DNA of 64,000 bases from Leeia oryzae DSM 17879 (lineage in GTDB: Bacteria > Pseudomonadota > Gammaproteobacteria > Burkholderiales > Leeiaceae), in contig NZ_AQXU01000025.1 in the NCBI RefSeq assembly GCF_000376945.1, forward strand, positions 563,982 through 627,981. Reading direction: 5' to 3'. Position numbers and translations under genes: made by a program. This document shows, piece after piece, positions 42,291 to 52,181 of this stretch (position 1 is its first letter; every line of letters starts with the position of its first letter). Below the pieces are notes generated by a model, which was not told where the DNA came from, did not search any database, and saw nothing but the letters and a program-made list of their open reading frames with translations.

Positions 42291-43073
42291 ATGAGTACAT
42301 CGATTGATTCAATAAAACTATATCATAAGGAATATTTTCTAAAGCAAGTTGATGGCTTTAGTGAATTTGATACATTCAACGGAAAATTCGAAAACTTATT
42401 TTATAGATACCAGAGAAACATTGCATTACTAGACCTGAAATCTCAGCATACATATCTTGAGTACGGCTGCGGACGCGGAGAGATATGCATATACCATGCA
42501 ATCAATGGAGGGGAGTCAGTTGGTGTAGATTATTCAATTGATGCAATAAGACTTGCTCAAGAGAAAGCAAAACACCTAAAGGTGAAAATTTCTTTATTCC
42601 ATGGTTCATTTAATAGCTTTCACTCAGGAAATAAGAAATTCGATAGGATCATGGCATCAGAGTTCATTGAGCACATATCCAAAACTGAAGGAGAGTTATT
42701 TATTAAAATAGCAGTCAGCTTATTAAATGAGGGGGGAAAGCTTCTGATTTTTACGCACCCCAACACACTACAGAGAAAGTGCGGATATCCTGCAATACGC
42801 TTCGCAGCAAAAATGCTTGGAAAAAAATTACCAAAACACCAGCCAGATACCACAAATGAACATTACAAATTATATCATTTAAATGAGCAAAATTTTTTTT
42901 CTTTGCAATCACTGGCAAAAAAAGCCAAAGTACGAAGATATAAAATTGGTTATGATTCTTTTTTGAGGGCAGCATCTAATCAGCCAATAAGAAATGTCAT
43001 TAAGGTTATCATCAACAAAACCTTTCTTCGCCACTTCTTTCTCACTGACTTATATTTGATACTTGAAAAGTGA
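42291..43073 (+). CDS. SAM-dependent methyltransferase, class I
   Basis: The 260-residue product has motif I as YLEYGCGRGEICIYHA, followed by a GVDYS motif II and an ASEFIEHIS segment typical of Methyltransf_11/25-type folds. In a polysaccharide locus it may methylate a sugar hydroxyl or an end residue of the chain; the substrate is not visible. It overlaps the next gene by 4 bases (GTGA). Base composition is clearly more A/T-rich than in the genes before 40,700. Confidence 0.82.
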   Translation: MSTSIDSIKLYHKEYFLKQVDGFSEFDTFNGKFENLFYRYQRNIALLDLKSQHTYLEYGCGRGEICIYHAINGGESVGVDYSIDAIRLAQEKAKHLKVKISLFHGSFNSFHSGNKKFDRIMASEFIEHISKTEGELFIKIAVSLLNEGGKLLIFTHPNTLQRKCGYPAIRFAAKMLGKKLPKHQPDTTNEHYKLYHLNEQNFFSLQSLAKKAKVRRYKIGYDSFLRAASNQPIRNVIKVIINKTFLRHFFLTDLYLILEK

Positions 43074-44299
43074 ACCTCTTTATCATCCCCTCCTGGTACC
43101 CCTACCCCACAGAACCGCTCCCGGGCATCTTCACGAGGGAACAGGCAGAAGCCATTGCTGAACTGTCACCTGACATTCGCGTAATAGTTAGTTTGTGGGG
43201 GCACAATCAAGGCTATCTCCTTGCACGGCGTCCATGGTTATGGCCAAAAAATGTGCTCTGGCGTCTTCGTCAACCCCGCAACAAAATTACCAAACGCAAC
43301 GGTCTTCATGAAATATATAACGCAAAATTGACCTGGAGCCGCCAACTGCCATTTGGTGGTATACCGCAGCTCATTAGTGTTAACCGCCAAAACTTCCTGC
43401 TTGCAAAAAAGAAATTTGGCCACATTGATTTAATGCACGCCCATGTCAGTTACCCTGCAGGTTGCATCGCTGCCGCATTGGCATCCGAATTCAACGTACC
43501 TTATGTTCTCACCGAACACATGAGTCCATTCCCCTTCTTGAACTTGGTGAAAGATGGGAAGCCGCTACCAGAGGTCACACAAGCATTTACTCAAGCAGCC
43601 GCCACTGTTGCCGTGAGTCCATCTCTAGCCAAACGTGTAGCTTCATTTGGTTATCCACAACCGCACATTATCCCCAACATGGTGGACGAACGAATATTTT
43701 CCTTGGCCCCCCCCGATCCCGGCAAAATGATATTCTTCACACTATGTGGCATCAATGAACAAAAAGGGATAGATCACCTACTAGAGGCCATTGCGCTTTG
43801 GAATCCACCGGCTGACAGGTTTGAATTCCGTATTGGGGGTCAAGGTCCTCTACGGGCACTTTACGAAGCAAAAGCTCATGCTTTGGGACTTGCTGACCGA
43901 GTGCACTGGCTAGGTACTATTAGCCGGGAGCAAGTGCCAGCAATGTTCAGAAACAGCCACATATTCGTCATGCCGTCGCGCCACGAGACCTTTGGTGTGG
44001 TATTCGCAGAGGCTATCGCATGTGGTAAGCCGGTTATTGCCACCCGTTGCGGTGGACCAGAATCTATTGTCAATGCAGGCAATGGCTTGCTTGTCGATAT
44101 TGGGGATGTCCCAGCTCTTGCACAGGCAATGCAGACGCTAGCAGCCAACTGGTCAAAATATAGCCCGCAAGCCATACGTCAGGATTTCGAACAGCGCTTT
44201 TCTCGGCAGGCGGTCGTAAGCCAACTACGAATCTTGTATGACGATATCTTAAGGAAACAAGATAAAATATATGAGATCACAGGTGACAAAATAAGGTAA
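43070..44299 (+). CDS. Glycosyltransferase, GT4 family (first)
   Basis: The 409-residue product has the GT-B fold of family 4. The N-terminal acceptor domain opens MNLFIIPSWYPYPTEPLPGIF, and the donor domain contains FRIGGQGPLRALYEAKA, GTISREQVPAMFRNSHIFVMPSRHETFGVVFAEAIACGKPVIAT with the conserved E-x7-E, and GGPESIV. It should add one sugar from a nucleotide donor to the lipid-linked glycan at the cytoplasmic face. The GTG start overlaps the methyltransferase stop, suggesting coupled translation. Confidence 0.88.
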   Translation: MNLFIIPSWYPYPTEPLPGIFTREQAEAIAELSPDIRVIVSLWGHNQGYLLARRPWLWPKNVLWRLRQPRNKITKRNGLHEIYNAKLTWSRQLPFGGIPQLISVNRQNFLLAKKKFGHIDLMHAHVSYPAGCIAAALASEFNVPYVLTEHMSPFPFLNLVKDGKPLPEVTQAFTQAAATVAVSPSLAKRVASFGYPQPHIIPNMVDERIFSLAPPDPGKMIFFTLCGINEQKGIDHLLEAIALWNPPADRFEFRIGGQGPLRALYEAKAHALGLADRVHWLGTISREQVPAMFRNSHIFVMPSRHETFGVVFAEAIACGKPVIATRCGGPESIVNAGNGLLVDIGDVPALAQAMQTLAANWSKYSPQAIRQDFEQRFSRQAVVSQLRILYDDILRKQDKIYEITGDKIR

Positions 44300-44308
44300 T
44301 AACATTAT

Positions 44309-46339
44309 ATGTGCGGTATTTCTGGCGTTATTTCCACTACGGAACCATTTCTCCCCTTACTAGTACAGCAGATGAATGACTGTATCTGCCATCGTGGTCC
44401 TGATGATGAAGGATACGTGCTGTTTGAAAAGGGAGGAGATGCACCTGCGCTAATCTTTGGGGGGAAAGACTCCCCCCATATGACCTCCCATTCGTCAATA
44501 GATTACCTTCCTGCTAGCGACATTAGTAGCAGCAATATACTGCCCAACATAGCACTGGGACATCGACGACTTGCGATTGTTGATTTATCACCTCTAGGCC
44601 ATCAACCAATGAGCTATGCAAATACTCGCTATTGGATCGTATACAACGGAGAGGTTTACAACCACCTAGAACTGCGCAATGAGCTGACAGGTCTAGGGTA
44701 CGCTTTTGTTTCGCACTCAGACACCGAAGTCATACTGGCTGCCTACACACAATGGGGGCAAGACTGCCTTTGCAGACTCAATGGCATGTTTGCATTTGCC
44801 ATTTATGACCGACATCTGCAAACCATGTTTTTGGCAAGAGATCGCTTTGGCGTCAAGCCACTCTATTATTGGATATCAAATCATGGAATGTTTGCATTTG
44901 GCTCAGAGATAAAGCAGTTTACCGTGCTCCCGGAATGGCAAGCGAGGCTCAATCACCAGCGTGCATACGATTTTCTTGCATTTGGCATGAGTGACCATAC
45001 TGACGAAACCATGTTTGCCGGGGTCTACCAAGTACCGCCAGGGCATTACGCATTGCTAGACTGTGACCCGAAAAAATCGCTCCCATTACCTGCCTCATCA
45101 AAGATCACAACCCATCAATGGTATACCCTCACCCCCAAGCCATTTAGTGGCGACTACCAGTCAGCGTGTGAACAGTTTAATAGCCTATTCGAAGACGCAG
45201 TCGCGTTAAGACTTAGGGCTGACGTACCTGTGGGTTCGTGCCTATCCGGCGGCTTGGACTCTTCGGCGATTGTATGCATGATGAATAAATTGCTTCATCA
45301 TCAAAACGCTGCCTCCTTGCAAAAAACCTTTTCAGCTTGTTCGGATGTCGCCCGTTTTGATGAGCGAAAATGGATCGACATCGTCGTCTCAGAGACAGGC
45401 GTGCAGGGCCACTATGTATACCCCTCACTAGAACAACTTTTTGAAATATCGCCTAGAATCACTTGGCATCAAGATGAACCATTTGGCTCAACAAGCATTT
45501 TTGCTCAGTGGAGTGTGTTCCAGTGCGCCAAAGAAAATGACGTCACTGTCATGCTGGATGGGCAAGGAAGTGATGAGCAACTGGCTGGTTATCACAGTTT
45601 TTTTGGCCCTCACTTAGCATCACTATACAAACAAGGCCGCTTTATGGACTTGTTTACAGAAATGAAAGCCATTAAACAAAGGCATGGCTATAGCTATGCC
45701 AAATCAGCCAAGTATCTGGCAGGTTCAACTTTACCCGAGCCTGTAAAAAACTGGCTCAAGCAAAAGGTAGGCCGTGACCACACTAAACCAGAATGGTTGA
45801 ATCAAGAACGGCTGAGATCCTCACCATTTAACCCGCTGGCCACAGCAGGCGCCTCTAGCTCGACCACTATAGCAGCACTATCAATAGCACAGTTAACGGC
45901 TAGCAATGTGCAGATGCTTCTACATTGGGAAGATAGAGATTCTATGGCGCATTCGATAGAATCAAGAGTACCTTTCCTGGATTATCGGCTGGTAGAATTT
46001 GTCATTGGACTGCCCGATGAATTCAAACTATCCGCTGGTATTACTAAGCGAATCTTACGGGATGCACTACATAATACATTGCCCTCCTCCATACGTAGCA
46101 GAATGGACAAACTGGGGTTTGTAACGCCGGAGGAGGTTTGGTTGCGTGAGTTGGCACCAGATAAGTTTAGAACAAAGTTAGCGGATGCCATTGTAACTGC
46201 AGACGGAATATTAAAACCACAAGAGAGCATGGAACTTCTCGAGTCGATGATCAATGGTACCCGTCCATTCTCCTTCCTGCCATGGCGACTGATTAACTTT
46301 GGAGAATGGATAAAAACCTTCTCGGTACAAGTGCAATGA
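44309..46339 (+). CDS. asnB: AsnB-type glutamine amidotransferase/asparagine synthetase in polysaccharide locus
   Basis: The 676-residue product starts MCGISGVIS, with Cys2 as the N-terminal glutaminase nucleophile, and has RGPDDEGYV and the synthetase PP-loop SGGLDSSAI, followed by VMLDGQGSDEQLAGY. It is longer than E. coli AsnB (554), partly through an insertion after HRGPDDEG (about residues 43-85). Such paralogues in O-antigen loci (for example WbpS) are thought to amidate a sugar acid rather than make asparagine. It overlaps the next gene by 4 bases if that gene starts at 46336. Confidence 0.88.
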   Translation: MCGISGVISTTEPFLPLLVQQMNDCICHRGPDDEGYVLFEKGGDAPALIFGGKDSPHMTSHSSIDYLPASDISSSNILPNIALGHRRLAIVDLSPLGHQPMSYANTRYWIVYNGEVYNHLELRNELTGLGYAFVSHSDTEVILAAYTQWGQDCLCRLNGMFAFAIYDRHLQTMFLARDRFGVKPLYYWISNHGMFAFGSEIKQFTVLPEWQARLNHQRAYDFLAFGMSDHTDETMFAGVYQVPPGHYALLDCDPKKSLPLPASSKITTHQWYTLTPKPFSGDYQSACEQFNSLFEDAVALRLRADVPVGSCLSGGLDSSAIVCMMNKLLHHQNAASLQKTFSACSDVARFDERKWIDIVVSETGVQGHYVYPSLEQLFEISPRITWHQDEPFGSTSIFAQWSVFQCAKENDVTVMLDGQGSDEQLAGYHSFFGPHLASLYKQGRFMDLFTEMKAIKQRHGYSYAKSAKYLAGSTLPEPVKNWLKQKVGRDHTKPEWLNQERLRSSPFNPLATAGASSSTTIAALSIAQLTASNVQMLLHWEDRDSMAHSIESRVPFLDYRLVEFVIGLPDEFKLSAGITKRILRDALHNTLPSSIRSRMDKLGFVTPEEVWLRELAPDKFRTKLADAIVTADGILKPQESMELLESMINGTRPFSFLPWRLINFGEWIKTFSVQVQ

Positions 46340-47490
46340 ATTCACGTTGTAGAAAATCAATACTCGTCATTTCATTCTCAGACATTACAAGAGATCCGAG
46401 AGTCAGTCGCCAAGTAACAGCCTTGGCAAGCGAGTACAGCGTATCATTTGCTGGGTTCGGCACATGCAATATAGAGAATGTTACTTTCATTAAGCTGGAA
46501 AATTTCCCTACTTCAGTCTGGGAAAAAGGAAAGAAAGTCTGTCTCCTGCTAAGCAGAATGCACGAAACCTTTTACTGGCAGCAAAGGCCAGTCGTCACAG
46601 CACAGCAGCAGATGCAGAATCTCGTATTTGACATGGTACTAGCAAATGACATTGACAGTCTCCCATTAGCATTAAAGATAGCCAAAACCTCACCAGTATA
46701 TTTTGACGCACATGAATACCACCCGAGGGAATTTGAAGATAAACTCAGCTGGAGAATTATTCAGCAAAGTTACAAAAAGTATCTTTGCACAGAATACCTT
46801 CAAAGGTGCGCAACAATGACGACTGTCTGTGATGGTATTGCTGATGAATATAAAAAAAATTATGGTGTAACGCCAGAAGTTATTCGTAATGTTCCAGATT
46901 ACACAGAAATTGAACCATCACCCACACAAGAGAATCTGATACGGCTCATTCACCATGGAGCGGCTATTCCCTCACGGAACCTCGAAGTGATGATAGATAT
47001 GTTTCAGTATTTAGATACTCGATTTCAATTGGACTTTATGCTTGTCCCTAACAACAAAAACTATCTGGCATCAATTAAGAGAAAAGCATCAAAATACAGT
47101 TCAATTCGCTTTATACCCCCTGTCGATATGAATTCCATAGTCAAAAGCATAAACAATTATGATATAGGCATATTTTTGCTTCCCCCCAGTAATTTCAATT
47201 ACAGGTATGCACTACCTAACAAGATATTTGAATTCATTCAAGCACGATTGGGTATAGCAATAGGACCATCTCCTGAAATGGAAAAGGTTGTCAGAAATTT
47301 TGATGTCGGCATTATTTCATCAACATTTAATGCCGCTGACCTTGCAGAACGACTTAATAGTCTAAATCAACATGACATACAAAGAATGAAGCTGAATTCA
47401 TCAATAGCATCAAGAGAGCTATGCTTCGAAAGCAATTACAATAAAATAATTAGTCTTTCAAAAGAAACAATTTCACGGATACATAAATAA
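46336..47490 (+). CDS. Glycosyltransferase, GT4-like (second)
   Basis: The 384-residue product begins MNSRCRKSILVISFSDITRDPRVSRQV, a usual opening of GT-B enzymes acting on lipid-linked glycans. It contains FDAHEYHPREFEDKLSWR, a donor-domain segment IRLIHHGAAIPSRNLEVMIDMF, and EFIQARLGIAIGPSPEM. Substrates are unknown. The ATG at 46336 overlaps the asnB stop (ATGA) and is preferred; an in-frame ATG at 46306 lies inside asnB. Confidence 0.82.
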   Translation: MNSRCRKSILVISFSDITRDPRVSRQVTALASEYSVSFAGFGTCNIENVTFIKLENFPTSVWEKGKKVCLLLSRMHETFYWQQRPVVTAQQQMQNLVFDMVLANDIDSLPLALKIAKTSPVYFDAHEYHPREFEDKLSWRIIQQSYKKYLCTEYLQRCATMTTVCDGIADEYKKNYGVTPEVIRNVPDYTEIEPSPTQENLIRLIHHGAAIPSRNLEVMIDMFQYLDTRFQLDFMLVPNNKNYLASIKRKASKYSSIRFIPPVDMNSIVKSINNYDIGIFLLPPSNFNYRYALPNKIFEFIQARLGIAIGPSPEMEKVVRNFDVGIISSTFNAADLAERLNSLNQHDIQRMKLNSSIASRELCFESNYNKIISLSKETISRIHK

Positions 47491-47504
47491 TTTATAAAAT
47501 AAAC

Positions 47505-48788
47505 ATGAAAAATTCATTTGAAAAACCCGAAAACAATCTCTCACGAGAAAAAATTGCTTTATTAGCATTTTTTTTCCCTCCGGATGAGTCAATTGGGGCG
47601 GTACGACCAAAAAACTGGGCTAATGAGTTGGCAATAACCTATGATTTATCTGTTATTTCTGGCCCATACAATGAGCTTCAGAACAGAACTCCATCACAAT
47701 TCAACGTATTTTATACAAAATCACTATCACTTAAAATCATCAAATATCTTAATCAGATTCGCGTAAACAGCCGTATAAAAAAAGCCACTCTAGAAGAATC
47801 GAAAAATAGCGCAAATCGAAGCCGAGGCATTTTTACATACAGGCTTCCCTGTTTATATGATATATGGGCTTTTAGTATTTTTTGGTCATTAAAAAAAATA
47901 AAACCAAAAATAATAATTGCAACTCATGGCCCCTACATATCTTTAGTAGTAGCAGCTATCTGGAAGAAGCTCAATCCAGAAGTCATATTTATAGCTGATT
48001 TTCGTGATTTATGGGTCGGTAACCCGCATTTTTTAGGAGCTGGAATCTTTCGTTCCATAGAAAAAATTCTAGAGAAATTTGTTTTAGAAAATGCAGATCT
48101 GATAACTACTGTTAGCAATGGGCTGGCGTCATACTTTCATAATCTTGGTTTTGAAGAAAAAACAAAAGTTATTTTGAATGACATTGATCATCAGTCCTAT
48201 AGCACACTCCCGCGTAAGCGTTTTTTCCCAAATGATCATAAATTTAGAATCGCATATACGGGCAGCATTTACCCTGAATTTCAAGATCCAACACCCTTAT
48301 TTAAAGAAATGCATGCATTAAAACTTTCGGGAGAAATATCATCTACCTCATTTCAACTTGTTTTTGCATCAAAATCACCTGGCGACTTAATGGCACGGGC
48401 AAGAATGCACAACATTGATGAGTATGTTAATTTCGTCGGACATATATCACGAAGTGATTGCATGAGGATTCAGCGCGATGCAGAAGTCCTATTATTAATG
48501 GAGTCTGAAACTGAAGAGAGAAAAGGCGTTCTAACAGGAAAAGTTTTCGAATATCTTGCTACCGGAAAAAAAATACTTTCCATTGGCATCCAAAAAGATA
48601 GTGAACTTGGGCTGCTACTTTCCAGATACAATGCATATCTAACATTAGAAGAATTTATAGAAGACATAAAAACAAAAAGCCTTAACAAATACAAAGAGAA
48701 TATATCAGCAATACCCATGGATGACACAACATGTATTTCAGAAGAAATCATTACATTAATGAAACAAAAAAATGGCAACACATTATAA
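47505..48788 (+). CDS. Glycosyltransferase, GT4-like (third)
   Basis: The 427-residue product resembles WbuB-type transferases: KIALLAFFFPPDESIGAVRPKNWANEL at the start, IADFRDLWVGNPHFL in the acceptor domain, ADLITTVSNGLASYFHNLGF, then RIAYTGSIYPEFQDPTPLF and KGVLTGKVFEYLATGKKILSIG in the donor domain. It probably adds one sugar of the repeat unit. The A/T content is among the highest in the window, which suggests transfer. The next gene's open frame begins 58 bases before its stop. Confidence 0.83.
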   Translation: MKNSFEKPENNLSREKIALLAFFFPPDESIGAVRPKNWANELAITYDLSVISGPYNELQNRTPSQFNVFYTKSLSLKIIKYLNQIRVNSRIKKATLEESKNSANRSRGIFTYRLPCLYDIWAFSIFWSLKKIKPKIIIATHGPYISLVVAAIWKKLNPEVIFIADFRDLWVGNPHFLGAGIFRSIEKILEKFVLENADLITTVSNGLASYFHNLGFEEKTKVILNDIDHQSYSTLPRKRFFPNDHKFRIAYTGSIYPEFQDPTPLFKEMHALKLSGEISSTSFQLVFASKSPGDLMARARMHNIDEYVNFVGHISRSDCMRIQRDAEVLLLMESETEERKGVLTGKVFEYLATGKKILSIGIQKDSELGLLLSRYNAYLTLEEFIEDIKTKSLNKYKENISAIPMDDTTCISEEIITLMKQKNGNTL

Positions 48789-49903
48789 AAATAGTTATTG
48801 CTTCTAACACATCTTGGTCAATATACAACTTTCGTAAAGGCTTGATTAATTATCTAATCAAATCAGGATTTGAAGTAATTGTTGTAGCGCCAACCGATGC
48901 ATACTCAGAAAAACTGCGTGACTTAGGTTGTAAACTAGAGCATATTCCAATATATAGTGGCAGCATAAATCCATTCAAAGATATTTATTTATTCTGGAAA
49001 ATAAGACTTATCTACAAGAGAATAAAACCCAGCCTTGTTATTCACTATACTATAAAGCTCAATATATATGGAACTATTGCAGCAAAAATTTCATCACTAA
49101 AGTCAATTGCTGTAACGACAGGCCTTGGTTATACATTTACAAAAAGAAACTGGATTACCTATACTGCCAAATCTCTTTACAAACTTGCCCTGAGACATGC
49201 CAATGAGGTATGGTTTCTTAATCGTGACGATAGAGAAACTTTTATTTCAGAAGGGATAATTAACGAACAGCGCACGAAATTATTGCATAGCGAAGGAGTT
49301 GACACAAAATTTTTTTCTCCTATCAAAAGTAATTTAATAGATGAAAATATAAGATTTCTCTTAATATCGAGAATGCTTTGGGACAAAGGCATAGCGGAAT
49401 TTGTTCAAGCAGCAAGATTACTCAGAAAATCTTATCCCAATGCCATTTTTCAATTGCTTGGCCCATGCCAAGAGGCAAACCCATCCGCTATCAGCCGCGA
49501 TGAAATTGCTCAATGGGAGTCTGATGGTTCTATCGAATACTTAGGGGTAACAGATGATGTGAGGTCATATATCGCTAACGCTGATTGTGTAGTTTTACCC
49601 TCATTTTATCGCGAAGGAGTTCCACGTGTACTAATGGAGGCCGCCTCCATGGAAAAGCCTATTATAACAACCGATAATGTAGGATGCCGGGACGTAGTGA
49701 TTGATAATGTGACCGGGTTTCTCTGCCAAATAAAAAACCCTAATCAGCTTGCTGCTTGTTGTCTAAAATTAATTGATATGACTCCTAGTGAAAGAATGAG
49801 AATGGGGGCAGCAGCTCGTGATATGGTAAGAAAAAATTTCGACGAAGAAATCATAATCAACCAATACATTGATTTACTTCGTAGGCAAAAAATAATACAG
49901 TAA
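48731..49903 (+). CDS. Glycosyltransferase, GT4 family (fourth)
   Basis: The product is at most 390 residues. After about 18 atypical residues the homologous part starts at KIVIASNTSWSIYNFRKGLI. It includes IHYTIKLNIYGTIAAK, TTGLGYTFTKRNW and the donor site SFYREGVPRVLMEAASMEKPIITTDNVGCRDVV with the E-x7-E pattern. The only ATG in frame (48731) lies inside the previous gene and has no ribosome site. True initiation may be at a rare codon (ATT/ATA) near 48780, or depend on coupling. It is the last plus-strand gene of the block and converges with the initiating transferase gene. Confidence 0.85.
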   Translation: MYFRRNHYINETKKWQHIIKIVIASNTSWSIYNFRKGLINYLIKSGFEVIVVAPTDAYSEKLRDLGCKLEHIPIYSGSINPFKDIYLFWKIRLIYKRIKPSLVIHYTIKLNIYGTIAAKISSLKSIAVTTGLGYTFTKRNWITYTAKSLYKLALRHANEVWFLNRDDRETFISEGIINEQRTKLLHSEGVDTKFFSPIKSNLIDENIRFLLISRMLWDKGIAEFVQAARLLRKSYPNAIFQLLGPCQEANPSAISRDEIAQWESDGSIEYLGVTDDVRSYIANADCVVLPSFYREGVPRVLMEAASMEKPIITTDNVGCRDVVIDNVTGFLCQIKNPNQLAACCLKLIDMTPSERMRMGAAARDMVRKNFDEEIIINQYIDLLRRQKIIQ

Positions 49904-49949
49904 GTTTTGAGGAATAAAGTGCAATCATCCTTATGGTATGCCACAAATA

Positions 49950-51050
49950 TCATTTACGTATTAAAAATCGACTTTTCGCGTTAAATGTGGCTAAACTGCG
50001 ATATGCCCAAAGATAGCCAATGACAAAAATCAGTGCACATATCTTTAGTAGTAGTTCATGACGCCAAAATATCATTGCTGGCATTATGGAAAATAGCGCC
50101 ATCCCCCAAAGGTAGGGGGCCGTCATACTATTACGACGAGTAAGATGCGTCGCCTCTTTGCTACCAACCATCCATAAGACTAACCGCTTATATACCATTT
50201 GATGAAAATGCATGCTATCAGGCAGACCTGCCGGCATATGCCTGATTTTCCGTCGATAAATTGAAAATACAGTTTCGAAAACAGGGTAAATCAGAACCAA
50301 AAATGGGAACCATGGCGATACTAAAGCAGGGTGGCGAGATACAAGAAGCACTGCTATTTCCGCAAGTAAAAAACCAATAAAATAAGCCCCAGAGTCTCCA
50401 GCAAAAATCATTCCTTTTGGAAAATTCCACACTAAAAAACCTAATACCGCCCCAATACTTGCTAAGCATAAAGTTAGTAATGGTATATCACCACTTGCCA
50501 AAGAAACAAAAGCAAATGCTAACAATGCAAATAGTGAGACGCCACCCATAAGCCCATTGTATCCATCAATGATATTGATGGAATGACACACTCCGCCAAC
50601 GGCGAAAATTGTCAGCAAAATGGATGTTACAGGATAGAGAAACAATATTGCATCTACACCTGGAACGCCTAATTTAGGTAAAAGACTGCCACATAATCCT
50701 ATACCCAAAGCTGCCGAAATAAATGCAGCAATCAAACGCCATCTTGGCGCCACTTTTTTTGTAATATCTTCAAGGAAACCTGCTGTAAATACCGGAATAC
50801 TGGAAAGTAAAATTGTTTTAAATATTATTTGTGTAGTAACCTCGGTCCACAAAACCAGGATAAATGCCAGAAGCATCCCTAGCAAAATAGAGAGGCCACC
50901 AATTCTGGGCGTTGGGTTTGCATGAAATTTCTGAACACCGACTAGATCAGTATCCATACTCAGATGAGCGTGCAGATGCTGTGTTCGTATCAAAACAATC
51001 GAGGCAAATAAACTACCTAAAAAAGCTAAAAAGAAAACCCCAACGAGCAT
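49950..51050 (-). CDS. WecA/WbpL-type undecaprenyl-phosphate sugar-1-phosphate transferase
   Basis: The 366-residue product has about ten membrane helices and the signatures of MraY/WecA-family enzymes: VQKFHANPTPRIGGLSILLG, NIIDGYNGLMGG with the Mg-binding aspartate, FPKGMIFAGDSGAYFIGFLLAE, and LPDSMHFHQMVYKR as the His-rich loop. It should start the glycan by linking an N-acetylated sugar phosphate (GlcNAc, QuiNAc or FucNAc) to undecaprenyl phosphate. It is the terminal gene of the minus-strand block, whose sugar genes lie upstream on the same strand. The start is the ATG at 51050. Confidence 0.88.
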   Translation of the reverse strand: MLVGVFFLAFLGSLFASIVLIRTQHLHAHLSMDTDLVGVQKFHANPTPRIGGLSILLGMLLAFILVLWTEVTTQIIFKTILLSSIPVFTAGFLEDITKKVAPRWRLIAAFISAALGIGLCGSLLPKLGVPGVDAILFLYPVTSILLTIFAVGGVCHSINIIDGYNGLMGGVSLFALLAFAFVSLASGDIPLLTLCLASIGAVLGFLVWNFPKGMIFAGDSGAYFIGFLLAEIAVLLVSRHPALVSPWFPFLVLIYPVFETVFSIYRRKIRHMPAGLPDSMHFHQMVYKRLVLWMVGSKEATHLTRRNSMTAPYLWGMALFSIMPAMIFWRHELLLKICALIFVIGYLWAYRSLATFNAKSRFLIRK

Positions 51051-51155
51051 AAGTCCCTACCTACGTTTTTAGAGTGCATCCATTTATGATATTGGGACTA
51101 TTGGGTGCGAAGTGAGGTGTAAAACAAGGGAATTAATCTCATCCAGAAGGTGATT

Positions 51156-52181
51156 TCAATTAAAACCAGATGGATTGCTCAATTGCCATTTCCAAGTACT
51201 CTCACACATCTCTGTTAGTCCCGCGATAGCTTTCCATGCAAGAATATCATGCGCTAGTGCTGGGTCTGCATAGTATGCAGCTACATCACCTCTCCTGCGT
51301 GATGAGAAGGCAATACGTATTTCTCTACCACTTACTTTCTCGAAAGCCTTCACAACTTCCAAAACAGAATAACCTTTACCAGTTCCAAGATTAACGGTGA
51401 AAAGATTCTCTTCACGTACCTGCAGAGCCTCCAGGGCCTTCAAATGGCCCTTGGCTAGATCAACCACATGAATATAATCTCTGACTCCAGTCCCATCAGG
51501 TGTTGGATAATCATTTCCAAATATATTTAATCTATCACGCTTACCTATAGCCACCTGTGCTATATAAGGCATCAAATTGTTGGGAATTCCATTCGAACTT
51601 TCACCGATAAATCCGCTATCATGTGCCCCGACCGGATTAAAATATCTTAAAATTGCTACTTTAAATGATTTATCCACTCGGCAAATGTCTTGCAAAATTT
51701 CTTCAGCCATAAGCTTGCTGCGCCCATAAGGGCTAGCAGGTTGTACTGGTGCATCTTCTTTTATTGGTAATGACTCCGGATCTCCATAAACAGTCGCAGA
51801 CGAGCTAAAGACCATTACATGGACAGAATTACGTTGCATCACTTGCAGCAGTGTAAGAGTGCCTTGCACGTTATTTTCATAGTAGATTAATGGCTTTTCA
51901 GTAGACTCACCAACTGCTTTTAGACCTGCAAAATGCATAACGGCGTCAATTTCATGCTTTAGAAATATCTGCTCAAGGCATACCTGATCTCTAACATCAC
52001 CAAGGACAAAGTCAATAGTCTTACCTGTAATCTCCTCCACCCGCTTTAAGCTCTCAAGCCTTGAATTACACAAATTATCAAGTACTACGATCTTGCAGCC
52101 CGCTTGGAGAAGTTCAATGCATGTATGAGAACCAATATAACCTGCTCCACCAGTTACAAGCACAGTTCTATCACTTTTCAT
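51156..52181 (-). CDS. galE: UDP-glucose 4-epimerase
   Basis: The 341-residue product (E. coli GalE 338) is a short-chain dehydrogenase-type enzyme with the NAD site VTGGAGYIGSHTCIEL, the catalytic SSSATVYGDP serine/threonine region, and YGRSKLMAE as YxxxK. It interconverts UDP-glucose and UDP-galactose, and in some bacteria also the N-acetylated forms; that is a likely sugar source for this locus. The ATG at 52181 was chosen because homology starts there; 52196 is possible. The initiating transferase gene lies downstream after 105 bases. Confidence 0.93.
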   Translation of the reverse strand: MKSDRTVLVTGGAGYIGSHTCIELLQAGCKIVVLDNLCNSRLESLKRVEEITGKTIDFVLGDVRDQVCLEQIFLKHEIDAVMHFAGLKAVGESTEKPLIYYENNVQGTLTLLQVMQRNSVHVMVFSSSATVYGDPESLPIKEDAPVQPASPYGRSKLMAEEILQDICRVDKSFKVAILRYFNPVGAHDSGFIGESSNGIPNNLMPYIAQVAIGKRDRLNIFGNDYPTPDGTGVRDYIHVVDLAKGHLKALEALQVREENLFTVNLGTGKGYSVLEVVKAFEKVSGREIRIAFSSRRRGDVAAYYADPALAHDILAWKAIAGLTEMCESTWKWQLSNPSGFN

